The notes beneath the pieces were generated by a model. The model was not told where the DNA came from. It did not search any database and worked only from the letters and a program-made list of their open reading frames with translations. Both the position numbers and the translations under genes were made by a program. A stretch of 12,812 bases of DNA from Campylobacteraceae bacterium (GTDB taxonomy: Bacteria; Campylobacterota; Campylobacteria; Campylobacterales; Sulfurovaceae), in contig JALVWV010000117.1 of assembly GCA_027023145.1 (NCBI GenBank), positions 1 through 12,812 on the forward strand. The letters are read 5' to 3'. Shown in pieces: positions 1 through 6,933 of this stretch. How positions within the stretch are numbered: position 1 is the stretch's first letter; each line of letters starts with the position of its first letter.

Positions 1-677
1 GCCCAGTAGATCGCATCAAAAAGCGTATTGATCTTCGGGTTGACATGGGTCTCAAAAACGTAGATAGCAATCCCGGCGGTGAGGACAATGAATACCAATA
101 AAAACAGGAGGGTGAGGAGCTCAAACTTTTTCTCCACCAGTACTTGAACGAATTCATTGATGCTCTTGGTGTAGCGCAGCAGCTTGAAGAGGCGAAAGAG
201 GACAAAGATCCGCAGTACCCGCAGCGGACGATAGCCCGGGAGGATTGCCATCAGGTCAATTATGGCCGCCGGACTGCTCATGTAGGCAAACTTGCTAAGG
301 ACAAAACGCTTGAAAATCCTCCCATAATTCAACGGTCGACCCAGTATGAGCGATTCATCGTACTCCTTGAGCACCATTTCGTGCAGGTCGCTGTAGACCC
401 ACAGACGCAGGAGATATTCCACAACAAAGATCACCGTCACAACATACAAATCATACACATCGACCCAATGAGGAAGGGGATACTTGACTTCGTGCACAAG
501 GATCCACACCGAAGAGAGGATCAGGGCAATCATGAAGAGATCGAAAAATTTCTTGTACGGATAATCCGGATTGCTGAGGATATTGCGAAAGAACCCTTTG
601 ACCGCTTGGTAGCGGGCACTGCGATGCCAGTGAAGTGCCTGCGTCACGATGGCGGGGGTTGGCACATTTCGGGGCAT
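1..677 (-). CDS. Voltage-gated ion channel (ion transport protein family), 3' end outside window
   Basis: Reading the minus strand from the ATG at 677 gives 225 open codons to the window edge, with no stop. The product looks like a six-helix voltage-gated cation channel of the inner membrane, probably K+ or Na+. Visible parts in order: a basic N-terminus; S1 at about residues 44-62; S2 at about 72-95 with the charged pair E87 and R91; S3 at about 134-147 with D141; and a clear S4 voltage sensor at about 149-168, with R150, R153, R156, R162, K165 and R168 at mostly three-residue spacing. S5 lies at about 186-208. The start of the pore helix (FDAIYW, 220-225) is the last thing seen. The selectivity filter is cut off, so ion choice cannot be read. 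The start codon overlaps the gatB stop (TAATG), which suggests co-transcription and translational coupling; no strong ribosome site is seen. The family is secure; the substrate is not. Confidence 0.9.
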   Translation of the reverse strand, partial: MPRNVPTPAIVTQALHWHRSARYQAVKGFFRNILSNPDYPYKKFFDLFMIALILSSVWILVHEVKYPLPHWVDVYDLYVVTVIFVVEYLLRLWVYSDLHEMVLKEYDESLILGRPLNYGRIFKRFVLSKFAYMSSPAAIIDLMAILPGYRPLRVLRIFVLFRLFKLLRYTKSINEFVQVLVEKKFELLTLLFLLVFIVLTAGIAIYVFETHVNPKINTLFDAIYW

Positions 678-2110
678 TACTCTGCTAACTTTTCTTTGAG
701 GAGTTGATTGACTTTGCCGGGGTTGGCAGAGCCCTGAGAGGCTTTCATCACTTGACCGACGAAGAAGCCCAGCAATTTCTCTTTGCCGCCACGGTATTCC
801 GCTACTTTGTCTTCGTTGGCCGCAAGGATATCATCAATCATGGCGAGGATTGCTCCGTCATCACTCATCTGTTTGAGCCCCAGCTTCTCGATGATCGCAT
901 CGATATCCCGCTCCTCATGATCCATGAGATAGTCCAGCACCTCTTTGGCTCCTTTGCCTGAAACTGTGTCGTCTTCAATCTTCGAGATCAGGATACCAAG
1001 CGTCTGAGCATCCACAGGTGACTCGGTGATGGAGAGGGAGGCTTTGTTGAGACGGCCGAGGAGCTCTGAGGTCAGCCACGTAACAGCGGGTTTGGCTGGC
1101 GCACCAGCATCAAGCATCGCTTCGAAATAATACGCCAACTCTTTGTCCGCCGTGATCACCCGCGCATCGTAACGCTTGATCCCCAGTGCCTCGACGTAGC
1201 GGGTCACCTTTTCATCAGGTAATTCCGGGATTTCGCGTGCTGCCGCCTTCATGGCCTCTGTAACCATCAGCGGGCGCAGATCCGGCTCAGGGAAATAGCG
1301 ATAGTCGGCCGCCTCTTCCTTGCCCCGCATCGAGCGGGTCTCCTGGCGCTCGGTATCCCACAGACGGGTCTCCTGCCATACTTCTTCCTCATAGACCCCG
1401 TCTTCGTACGCTTCGATCTGGCGCTGCACTTCATACTCAAGTGCCTGAGCGATAAAACGGAACGAGTTCATGTTTTTAATCTCCACCCGTGTCCCATACT
1501 CCTTCTGCCCTTTGGGGCGAATCGAGACATTCACATCGCAACGGAAAGAGCCCTCCTGCATGTTGGCATCACTGATGTCGAGGTAGCGGACGGTGGCATG
1601 GAGTTTCTTGAGGTAGGCGATCGTCTCTGCGACGCTACGCAGATCGGGTGCACTAACGATCTCCAGCAGCGGTGTACCGGCACGGTTGAGATCGACTTTG
1701 GAGATCGAGCCCTCGTGTATGTTTTTTCCGGCATCGGCCTCAAGGTGGGCTTCGTGGACACGGATGCTTTTCTGGGTACCATCTTCCAAATCGACCATCA
1801 CCGTACCGTTGCGGAGAATTGGCTCATAAAACTGCGTGATCTGATAGGCACTCGGAGAATCAGGATAAAAGTAAGATTTGCGGTCGAAACGGGAAGCTTC
1901 GTTGATCTGCGCACCGATCGCATTGGCAAAACGCATCGCCTTGATCACCGCCTCTTTATTGACCACCGGCAGAGCACCGGGGAGTGCGAGGCAGGTGGGG
2001 CATGTATGGGTGTTCTGGTGCGCCGCGAAGCTGGTGGGGCAGGCACAGAAGAGCTTGGTAGCGGTGTTGAGCTGGATGTGGACTTCCAGACCGATAACGG
2101 TTTCAAACAT
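677..2110 (-). CDS. gatB: Aspartyl/glutamyl-tRNA(Asn/Gln) amidotransferase subunit B
   Basis: GatB is the tRNA-binding and kinase subunit of the cytoplasmic GatCAB complex. The complex turns Glu-tRNA(Gln), and often Asp-tRNA(Asn), into the correctly charged amide forms. The 477-residue protein has the family length. It opens with FETVIGLEVHIQL and then shows a Cys-rich segment (CAC at about 22-24, CPTC at about 37-40), the FYPDSPSAYQITQ block near 81-93, VDLNRAGTPLLEIVSAPDLR at about 139-158, and the conserved MQEGSFRCDVNVSIRP block near 184-199. The C-terminal third is the YqeY-like helical tail that contacts tRNA. An in-frame TTG lies directly upstream, but AGGA sits 7 bases before the ATG at 2110 and only 4 before the TTG, so the ATG is preferred. 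A -10 element lies just upstream. The channel gene follows with overlapping stop and start codons. gatA and gatC are not in this window. Confidence 0.97.
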   Translation of the reverse strand: MFETVIGLEVHIQLNTATKLFCACPTSFAAHQNTHTCPTCLALPGALPVVNKEAVIKAMRFANAIGAQINEASRFDRKSYFYPDSPSAYQITQFYEPILRNGTVMVDLEDGTQKSIRVHEAHLEADAGKNIHEGSISKVDLNRAGTPLLEIVSAPDLRSVAETIAYLKKLHATVRYLDISDANMQEGSFRCDVNVSIRPKGQKEYGTRVEIKNMNSFRFIAQALEYEVQRQIEAYEDGVYEEEVWQETRLWDTERQETRSMRGKEEAADYRYFPEPDLRPLMVTEAMKAAAREIPELPDEKVTRYVEALGIKRYDARVITADKELAYYFEAMLDAGAPAKPAVTWLTSELLGRLNKASLSITESPVDAQTLGILISKIEDDTVSGKGAKEVLDYLMDHEERDIDAIIEKLGLKQMSDDGAILAMIDDILAANEDKVAEYRGGKEKLLGFFVGQVMKASQGSANPGKVNQLLKEKLAE

Positions 2111-2141
2111 CAAAAAATCCTGTGATTGGGAAATGGAGAAT

Positions 2142-2147
2142 ATTATA
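2142..2147 (-). promoter_or_regulatory. Probable gatB -10 promoter element
   Basis: On the minus strand this reads TATAAT, a perfect sigma-70-type -10 hexamer, 31 bases before the gatB ATG. This would give a leader of about 25 bases. No good -35 hexamer is visible at the usual distance, as is common in Campylobacterota. It would let gatB and the channel gene be transcribed separately from atpB, although upstream read-through is also possible. Confidence 0.5.
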
Positions 2148-2160
2148 CCGTCTTAGGGGT

Positions 2161-2454
2161 TCAAAACGGGTTAGGGGTGTCCGGGTTTTGTGTTTGTGCC
2201 GGTGCAATCTTTTTGAGCAGGCGGGTTTGTTCTTTGAGTTGTGCGAGCATTTCGCTTTTGAGGAGGAGATATTCGAGAAAAACGACGAGAAGAAGCCCGG
2301 GAACCGCACCAAATACTGCAGCAAGAAGTGCAAAAAGAAAATGGGAGGGGAGAAACGAGAGAAACATACTCAGCGCACCGATCAGCGCAATGCCCCATCC
2401 GGCTCCAATGAGAAAACTGATCAGGAGCGAGAGTGTGGGTCGCGTAAGACGCAT
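2161..2454 (-). CDS. Small two-helix membrane protein downstream of atpB, function unknown
   Basis: I do not recognise a functional family. The 97-residue protein has two hydrophobic helices (about 8-33 and 38-65), then a short charged helical tail (about 66-84) and a Pro/Gln/Asn-rich end (about 85-97). The frame stays open upstream to an ATG at 2532, inside atpB. Starting there would add a charged segment (from WRSKRDTK) that fits poorly with the rest, so I chose the ATG at 2454, 4 bases after the atpB stop. Its ribosome site is weak: a GGAG lies about 12 bases upstream, so translation is probably coupled to atpB. From memory, C. jejuni also has a small membrane protein gene (Cj1203c) next to atpB (Cj1204c), which would support a conserved pair. 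A role in ATP synthase assembly or membrane insertion is only a guess from position. Confidence 0.72.
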   Translation of the reverse strand: MRLTRPTLSLLISFLIGAGWGIALIGALSMFLSFLPSHFLFALLAAVFGAVPGLLLVVFLEYLLLKSEMLAQLKEQTRLLKKIAPAQTQNPDTPNPF

Positions 2455-2458
2455 ACGC

Positions 2459-3187
2459 TTATACGGCTCCCATTGTATCAACGACCGGAGCGGGGGCTTG
2501 CTCTTCGTGTCCCTCTTCGATCGCCACGGCACCGGCGAGATAAACGTACGTGAGAATCATGAAAACAAAGGTCTGAAGCAGTGCCGAGAAGCTCAACAAG
2601 AGGTAGGCTGGCAGGGGGACAAGCCAAGGTGCAAGCATCAGCAATACCCACAGGAAGAGGTCGTCCCCTTTCATGTTTCCAAACAGACGAAAGCTCAGCG
2701 AGACGATCCGGGAAAAGTGGGATACAATCTCAATGGGAAACATCAACGGTGCCAGCCACGCCACCGGACCGGCGAAGTGTGCAAGATAGTGAACGAGACC
2801 GTTCTTGCGAATCCCCTCGAAGTTGTAGTAGACGAAAACCATCAGCGCCAAGGTCAGGGTTACGCCGATATTGGCTGTCGGGGTCTCAAAGCCTGGAATA
2901 ATTCCGAGAACGTTGGCGAAGAAGACAAAGATACCAATCGTCGCTACAAGAGGGAGATATTGACGCGCTTTTTCCTCACCGATGACATCCTTGCCCATAG
3001 CAATAACACCGCCGAGGTACGCCTCCATGATGTTTTGCATGGTACCGGGAACGGCGCGGAGATTCTTGGTCGCAGCGCTGGCTACCCACAACCCCAAAAC
3101 AAAGACGATCAACAAGTGGGCAATCACTACCCCCGCTCCGTGTCCAAACAATGCACCCAAATAGGTGAAAATACTCACTTCCATCAT
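2459..3187 (-). CDS. atpB: F0F1 ATP synthase subunit a
   Basis: Subunit a is the membrane stator part of F0. It forms the two proton half-channels against the c-ring. The 242-residue protein has the usual length and is very hydrophobic, with five to six helices. The key block SRIVSLSFRLFGNMKGD (159-175) contains the essential arginine, here R167, equivalent to E. coli aR210. Other family marks are the FANVLGIIPGFETPTANI segment (90-107) and the C-terminal helix LLQTFVFMILTYVYLAGAV. The start at 3187 has AGG 8 bases upstream; a second ATG follows at once but is less well placed. As in other Campylobacterota, atpB stands apart from the other atp genes. It has its own promoter and is followed after 4 bases by a small membrane protein gene. 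Confidence 0.98.
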   Translation of the reverse strand: MMEVSIFTYLGALFGHGAGVVIAHLLIVFVLGLWVASAATKNLRAVPGTMQNIMEAYLGGVIAMGKDVIGEEKARQYLPLVATIGIFVFFANVLGIIPGFETPTANIGVTLTLALMVFVYYNFEGIRKNGLVHYLAHFAGPVAWLAPLMFPIEIVSHFSRIVSLSFRLFGNMKGDDLFLWVLLMLAPWLVPLPAYLLLSFSALLQTFVFMILTYVYLAGAVAIEEGHEEQAPAPVVDTMGAV

Positions 3188-3223
3188 GACAGCAACCTTT
3201 TTACGGATATAAATAGTGGTGAG

Positions 3224-3229
3224 ATTATA
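3224..3229 (-). promoter_or_regulatory. Probable atpB -10 promoter element
   Basis: The minus strand reads TATAAT, in the context GCTATAATC, about 37 bases before the atpB start, giving a leader of roughly 30 bases. An A-run lies just upstream and no clear -35 is present. This matches the usual Campylobacterota housekeeping promoter form. Confidence 0.55.
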
Positions 3230-3336
3230 GCTACTTTTTGCTTAGCAGTACTCGCCAAATGCTCGCTATCTGATCCCCTCGCATTCTATCGGCGGTTTCT
3301 GCTACCAAACGAAACGTCTTTTTCAGGGCAATGCGT

Positions 3337-3342
3337 TATAAT
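3337..3342 (+). promoter_or_regulatory. Probable tRNA-Arg -10 promoter element
   Basis: A perfect TATAAT lies 17 bases before the first base of the tRNA, so the transcript would start with a 5' leader of about 10 bases for RNase P to remove. A T-run lies upstream in place of a recognisable -35. Confidence 0.6.
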
Positions 3343-3359
3343 TCCTTCTCCTCTTCTCC

Positions 3360-3435
3360 GTCCCCATCGCTTAACTGGATAAAGCAGTCCCCTCCTAAGG
3401 GATAGCTCGAGGTTCGAGTCCTCGTGGGGATACCA
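3360..3435 (+). tRNA. tRNA-Arg (anticodon CCT)
   Basis: This 76-base gene folds into a full cloverleaf. The acceptor stem GTCCCCA pairs with TGGGGAT (first pair G-U), followed by discriminator A and an encoded CCA. The D stem is GCTT/AAGC with GG in its loop. The anticodon stem is GTCCC/GGGAT (outer pair G-U) around the loop CTCCTAA, giving anticodon CCT, which reads the AGG arginine codon. The variable loop is AGCT, and the T stem CGAGG/CCTCG encloses TTCGAGT. It stands alone on the plus strand, divergent from atpB and convergent with mscL. No U-tract terminator follows; the repeats downstream may serve instead. Confidence 0.95.
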
Positions 3436-3441
3436 ACATAA

Positions 3442-3487
3442 AATTAGGAATTAGGAATTAGGAATTAGGAATTAGGAATTAGGAATT
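3442..3487. repeat. Tandem 7-bp repeat (AATTAGG), six copies plus a partial one
   Basis: Six perfect head-to-tail copies of AATTAGG span 3442-3483, followed by a partial AATT. The tract begins 7 bases after the tRNA CCA end and lies in no gene. It is far more AT-rich than its surroundings. Perfect short tandem repeats of this kind change copy number by replication slippage, so length may vary between strains. No function is evident. Confidence 0.95.
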
Positions 3488-3494
3488 TTGGTAT

Positions 3495-3511
3495 GCTTTT
3501 CTACGAAAAGC
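3495..3511. other. Perfect 7-bp hairpin between tRNA-Arg and mscL
   Basis: GCTTTTC (3495-3501) and GAAAAGC (3505-3511) form a perfect stem around a TAC loop. It lies between two converging transcripts. No T-tract follows on either strand, so calling it an intrinsic terminator is weak; it may instead belong to the repeat cluster. Confidence 0.4.
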
Positions 3512-3518
3512 CATTATA

Positions 3519-3581
3519 GGGGCTGGGACTTTAGTCCCACAAGATACGCTTCGCGTTTGATTGGACTGAAGTCCCATCCCC
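3519..3581. repeat. REP-like palindromic element with three nested hairpins
   Basis: Two 19-base arms (3519-3537 and 3563-3581) are inverted copies matching at 17 of 19 positions. Each arm also holds its own small palindrome: GGGACT-TT-AGTCCC at 3525-3538 and GGACT-GA-AGTCC at 3563-3574. The 25-base centre contains a third hairpin, ACGC-TTC-GCGT, at 3546-3556. The element can therefore fold as one long cruciform or three small hairpins, the usual form of dispersed REP/BIME elements. It lies just past the mscL stop, in the space where mscL and tRNA-Arg transcripts meet. It could end or stabilise transcripts. Being a dispersed repeat is inferred, because only one copy is in this window. Confidence 0.75.
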
Positions 3582-3599
3582 TTATCTGCCACTTACAAA

Positions 3600-4037
3600 T
3601 TATACATTCGTATTGCCGCAGTGTCCGCAGACTTTGGCTTCGATAGGGATCTCCATGGCACATTGATCACATACTTTGGTGGTCGGTGCAGCTTCGGGCT
3701 CTTCTGCTTTCATGCTGTTGTATGCTTTGATAAACATAAACATCACAAATCCAAGAATCACAAATGAGATTGTGTCATTGATAAACACACCGTATTTGAT
3801 TGCCGGGGCACCGGCTTTGTCCAATGCGGCGATGGAAGCGTATTCCTTGCCATCAAGCGCGTAGAAAAGCTGGGAAAAATCTACACCGCCGAGCAATTTG
3901 CCTACCGGAGGCATGATAATATTGCTTACCAAAGATTTTACCAGTGTTGCAAACGCTGCACCAAAGATAAATCCCACCGCCATATCAACCATATTTCCCT
4001 TGATAAGGAAATCTTTGAACTCTTTCATCATGCTCAT
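3600..4037 (-). CDS. mscL: Large-conductance mechanosensitive channel with C-terminal zinc ribbon
   Basis: MscL is the inner-membrane pore that opens under high membrane tension and lets solutes out during hypo-osmotic shock. The 145-residue protein has the N-terminal amphipathic helix (MKEFKDFLIKGN, about 4-15), the first membrane helix with MVDMAVGFIFGAAF (about 16-42), an extracellular loop, and the second helix (about 83-107). After a short linker rich in Glu, Pro and Ala, the tail has two CxxC pairs (C123/C126 and C137/C140). This makes a small zinc ribbon in place of the plain helical bundle of E. coli MscL (136 residues). Such tails occur in other bacterial MscL proteins. The start is secure: AAGGAG lies 7 bases before the ATG. 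A promoter lies between this gene and the ccsBA stop. Confidence 0.97.
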   Translation of the reverse strand: MSMMKEFKDFLIKGNMVDMAVGFIFGAAFATLVKSLVSNIIMPPVGKLLGGVDFSQLFYALDGKEYASIAALDKAGAPAIKYGVFINDTISFVILGFVMFMFIKAYNSMKAEEPEAAPTTKVCDQCAMEIPIEAKVCGHCGNTNV

Positions 4038-4070
4038 GACACAACTCCTTTAAATATATACAACAGGGGT

Positions 4071-4076
4071 ATTATA
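4071..4076 (-). promoter_or_regulatory. Probable mscL -10 promoter element
   Basis: The minus strand reads TATAAT in the context TTTTTTGCTATAATACC, 33 bases before the mscL start and only 12 bases past the ccsBA stop. The upstream promoter half therefore overlaps the end of ccsBA. No -35 is seen; a T-run takes its place. Confidence 0.55.
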
Positions 4077-4088
4077 GCAAAAAATGAC

Positions 4089-6845
4089 TTATTTAACATT
4101 TTTTCGATAGCGCCCCGCCCAAATGATGATCACACCGATCACCGCAAGCGTCGGCATGACCCAGCCCGGAAGCGGTACCGGATCACCGCCGGCATACGAG
4201 TGGAGGCCGCTAAGGTAGTAATTGACGCCAAAGTAGGTCATGATCGGAGTACTCATAGCTAAAAGCGAGGCAACGGTGTATGTGTATATAGTATTAGCCT
4301 TGGGCAGGAAGCGCAGATGGGCTACGGAGGCATAGACCAAAATAGTCACGGCTGTCCATGCTTCTTTGGGATCCCAGCCCCAGTAACGACCCCACGATTC
4401 GTTGGCCCAGACACCGCCGAGGAAGTTGCCTACGGTCAGAAGCATGAGGCCAACCAGCAAACTCGTTTCATTGATATACGTGAGCTCTTTGATTGCGTGG
4501 AGGGTTTCGCTCCGCCGACTGCGGCCATAAAAGATGATCAACAGCAGCACAATCAGTGCCAGCAGTGCCGAAAGCCCGAGGAAACCGTACCCAGCGGTAA
4601 TCACCGCCACATGGATCGTCAACCAGTAGGATTTGAGGACGGGGACGAGGTTGGTAATCTGTGGATCAATATTGCTCAAGAAAGCAGCTCCGAGAAAAAT
4701 CCCAGCCAGAATCGACGTAGCGGCCATCGTCATCGGCGAACGTTTGACGAAGAAGAACCCAGCAAAGACAATTGCCCAAGCAATGTAGAGGAGCGACTCG
4801 TATGAATCCGACCATGGTGCATGCCCCGCCACGTACCAGCGCAGCCCCATCCCAAATGTGTGCACTGCAAATCCGGCGATCAGAATCGCCGTCAGCACCC
4901 GCATGGTACGCCGGGGGCGGAATGTGGGCTGAATGATCGAGACAAACGAGAGGATCAGCGTCAGCAAACCGATCAACATATAAACCCCGATCAGGCGCTC
5001 GAAGATGAAAAGCTTGTTGTACCAAATCTCTGCATCGACACGGGAGGAGGAGGGGATAATGTCGGCATCATAAAAGTGCTGATATTTCACGATCATCTCC
5101 AGCGCGGCATCGGCTTTGTCCCAAGAGCCAGACTGGATCGCCTCAGCGATGTTCTGGAAATAGTTGGAGACAAAGAGGCGTACCATTTCACCGATCTTCG
5201 GCGGGAAGGTTTTCATCGCCTCCATCGGGGAAGCCCAGCGGTGACTGGGATCTTTGGGCTTGGGGAAGATTCGGAGGATCCCCCCCTGGAAGATCATATA
5301 CATGACGTTGAGCCGTTCATCTACTTTGAGCAATTCACGATCATAAGTGCCCTGCTCGCTCGGCGCTTTGCGTGAAGCGGCACGAACATCCTTGGCGAGG
5401 CGGTATGTGCCGTCAGTGCCAAACAAGTCATCATAAGCGACATAGTGTGTCCCCTTGGGGAGACCAAGCTGTTTGATGATCGCCGGGTGGGCGACTTTGA
5501 TCATTCGGACTTTTTGGAAGATCTGGGGGTGGGTCATCATCCCGAGCAGCACCTGATTGGCGCTCAGGCCGTCCCAGCTCTGATGGCGGCTGATTTTGGA
5601 GAGGAGCTGACGCGAGAGAGTATCCATTGGCTCCATCCTTCCCCCGTAACTCTGGACGACAAGATGACCAAATGTATCAGCGTGTACCGGAGAGATTTTG
5701 TGGATAGGGGAGAGATCGATGGTTGCCTCAGCATGAAGCAGACCCCCCTGCCCCAACCAGAGGATAGCTAGAGTAAGGGCGGCGGTCGTCCCTTTGAGTT
5801 TCGCCAGACGTTTCTTCAAGTGTTTGATGCGCCCATTGCGCGAGACAAAGCCCCACAAAAAGCCCAGCAACATCAGCAGATATCCGAGATACGTCGGGTA
5901 GACGCCCGGATCATGATTGACCGAGAGGATCGACCCCTTCTCATCCATATCATAGGAGGATTGAAAAAGGCGATAACCCCGGTAGCTGAGGACATGATTC
6001 ATGTAGATGTGGTAGGGGAAGGTTGTATGGGTCTCAGAGTCGGTCACATCCACATACGACTCGTACGATGAGGGCATCATGGTTCCCGGATAGCGCTGGA
6101 GGACAAAGCGATCGAGTTTGACAGCAAACGGCAGGTCGATGAGTTTGGCTCCGTACACCAGTTTGACTTTGAGATCGCCGAAATCGACCACATGCTGCTC
6201 TCCCGGAGTTGCTTTGTATCCGGTCAAGTCGATGCGCTGCGTTTTCCCGCCATGCTCGAGTGCGAGGGTGATGAGCTGAGGCTTGTTTCCGGTAGGTTTA
6301 AGTGCCCCCGTGATGAAATGATCCCCTTTTTTGTGTGCCGACGGGAGATAACGTTCCAGATCGATCGTCACACGCTTATCCCCTAGAGTAAGTGTCTTGT
6401 GAAAGTGGTTTTTTGTCATGGAGGAGAGATAGAGAGGATAGGCGTATGCCCGCGCATTCGTCCCCTCCTCCAGCTTGACCTCAAGCACCATGTGATCACT
6501 TACCATCACATGACTCTCCTGTCCGTTGCGGAGGTGGAGAATCCCTTCGTAACCGATGTAGCGAGTGACCAACGCTCCCACGGCAATCATCAGGAAGGCA
6601 AGGTGTAGCATCAATTGTCCCCATTTGGGTCGGCGGTACATTTTGAACTGGACGATGTTGTAAAGAATGGAAACGGCAAAGATCGCCCACAATGCTTCGA
6701 ACCAGTGGGTTTTGTAGATCAGGGCTTGTGCCGTCTGCGTTCCGTAATCATTTTCGATGAACGTCGCCGTCCCGATCGCCGCCGCCAATAACAACATATA
6801 GACAATAGACGCTTCCATTGAGACCAGCTTTTTCAGCACCCTCAT
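4089..6845 (-). CDS. ccsBA: Fused System II cytochrome c synthetase CcsBA
   Basis: This inner-membrane protein exports heme and attaches it to CXXCH motifs of periplasmic c-type cytochromes. The 918 residues join a CcsB/ResB part (helices near 13-30, 47-67 and 78-95, a periplasmic domain at about 100-315, a helix near 318-335) to a CcsA part. Between them are a hydrophobic stretch near 355-372 and a long periplasmic region to about 610. The CcsA part has the conserved GHAPWSDSYES block (about 674-684) and the WWD heme-handling motif WGRYWGWDPKEAWT (818-831). Four histidines fit the heme ligands known in Helicobacter hepaticus CcsBA: membrane H81 and H843, periplasmic H745 and H882. AAGGAG lies 5 bases before the ATG at 6845 and only 2 before an in-frame TTG, so the ATG is preferred. 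A run of seven G on the coding strand (5280-5286) lies at codons 520-522. A c-type-cytochrome-rich respiratory chain is implied. Confidence 0.96.
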   Translation of the reverse strand: MRVLKKLVSMEASIVYMLLLAAAIGTATFIENDYGTQTAQALIYKTHWFEALWAIFAVSILYNIVQFKMYRRPKWGQLMLHLAFLMIAVGALVTRYIGYEGILHLRNGQESHVMVSDHMVLEVKLEEGTNARAYAYPLYLSSMTKNHFHKTLTLGDKRVTIDLERYLPSAHKKGDHFITGALKPTGNKPQLITLALEHGGKTQRIDLTGYKATPGEQHVVDFGDLKVKLVYGAKLIDLPFAVKLDRFVLQRYPGTMMPSSYESYVDVTDSETHTTFPYHIYMNHVLSYRGYRLFQSSYDMDEKGSILSVNHDPGVYPTYLGYLLMLLGFLWGFVSRNGRIKHLKKRLAKLKGTTAALTLAILWLGQGGLLHAEATIDLSPIHKISPVHADTFGHLVVQSYGGRMEPMDTLSRQLLSKISRHQSWDGLSANQVLLGMMTHPQIFQKVRMIKVAHPAIIKQLGLPKGTHYVAYDDLFGTDGTYRLAKDVRAASRKAPSEQGTYDRELLKVDERLNVMYMIFQGGILRIFPKPKDPSHRWASPMEAMKTFPPKIGEMVRLFVSNYFQNIAEAIQSGSWDKADAALEMIVKYQHFYDADIIPSSSRVDAEIWYNKLFIFERLIGVYMLIGLLTLILSFVSIIQPTFRPRRTMRVLTAILIAGFAVHTFGMGLRWYVAGHAPWSDSYESLLYIAWAIVFAGFFFVKRSPMTMAATSILAGIFLGAAFLSNIDPQITNLVPVLKSYWLTIHVAVITAGYGFLGLSALLALIVLLLIIFYGRSRRSETLHAIKELTYINETSLLVGLMLLTVGNFLGGVWANESWGRYWGWDPKEAWTAVTILVYASVAHLRFLPKANTIYTYTVASLLAMSTPIMTYFGVNYYLSGLHSYAGGDPVPLPGWVMPTLAVIGVIIIWAGRYRKNVK

Positions 6846-6872
6846 CAACGCTCCTTCTTGAATAGTGGTAAC

Positions 6873-6878
6873 ATTGTA
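6873..6878 (-). promoter_or_regulatory. Possible ccsBA -10 promoter element
   Basis: The minus strand reads TACAAT, one mismatch from consensus, 27 bases before the ccsBA ATG. It resembles the polA element at 9657-9662. A -35 is not evident. ccsBA could also be reached by read-through from polA. Confidence 0.35.
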
Positions 6879-6899
6879 GTGAGTTGGGGGTTAGTCGCG

Positions 6900-6919
6900 T
6901 GTAAAAAACTATTTTTACA
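6900..6919 (-). terminator. AT-rich hairpin between polA and ccsBA, possible polA terminator
   Basis: TGTAAAAA and TTTTTACA form an 8-bp stem around a 4-base loop, 15 bases past the polA stop. On the minus strand the second arm itself carries six T in a row. A stem this AT-rich is a weak terminator, so partial read-through into ccsBA is plausible. Confidence 0.4.
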
Positions 6920-6933
6920 GGGCTTATTCAGAT

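Noticed and set aside
144..707. 187-codon plus-strand open frame at the left edge
   Set aside because: The opposite strand holds a clear channel protein with a voltage sensor across the same bases; the plus-strand product has no recognisable features.
2153..2178. Two direct copies of TTAGGGGT around the end of the small membrane gene
   Set aside because: Only 8 bp long and just two copies; too likely by chance to call a binding site.
2455..2532. Longer start for the small membrane protein at 2532
   Set aside because: It would place 26 charged residues coded inside atpB before the first helix; the ATG at 2454, 4 bases after the atpB stop, fits a coupled gene better.
2126..3382. 418-codon open frame on the plus strand antisense to atpB and gatB leader
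   Set aside because: It runs across atpB, the small membrane gene and into tRNA-Arg. Its protein is rich in Arg, His, Gln and Asn with no family features, as expected for the antisense of a hydrophobic gene.
3442..3581. Possible CRISPR array in the repeat cluster
   Set aside because: The heptamers are directly tandem without spacers, and the palindromic arms occur once; no cas genes are present.
3360..3599. Possible integration site or genomic island at the tRNA-Arg 3' end
   Set aside because: No integrase, no duplicate of the tRNA 3' end and no foreign genes follow; mscL begins right after the repeats.
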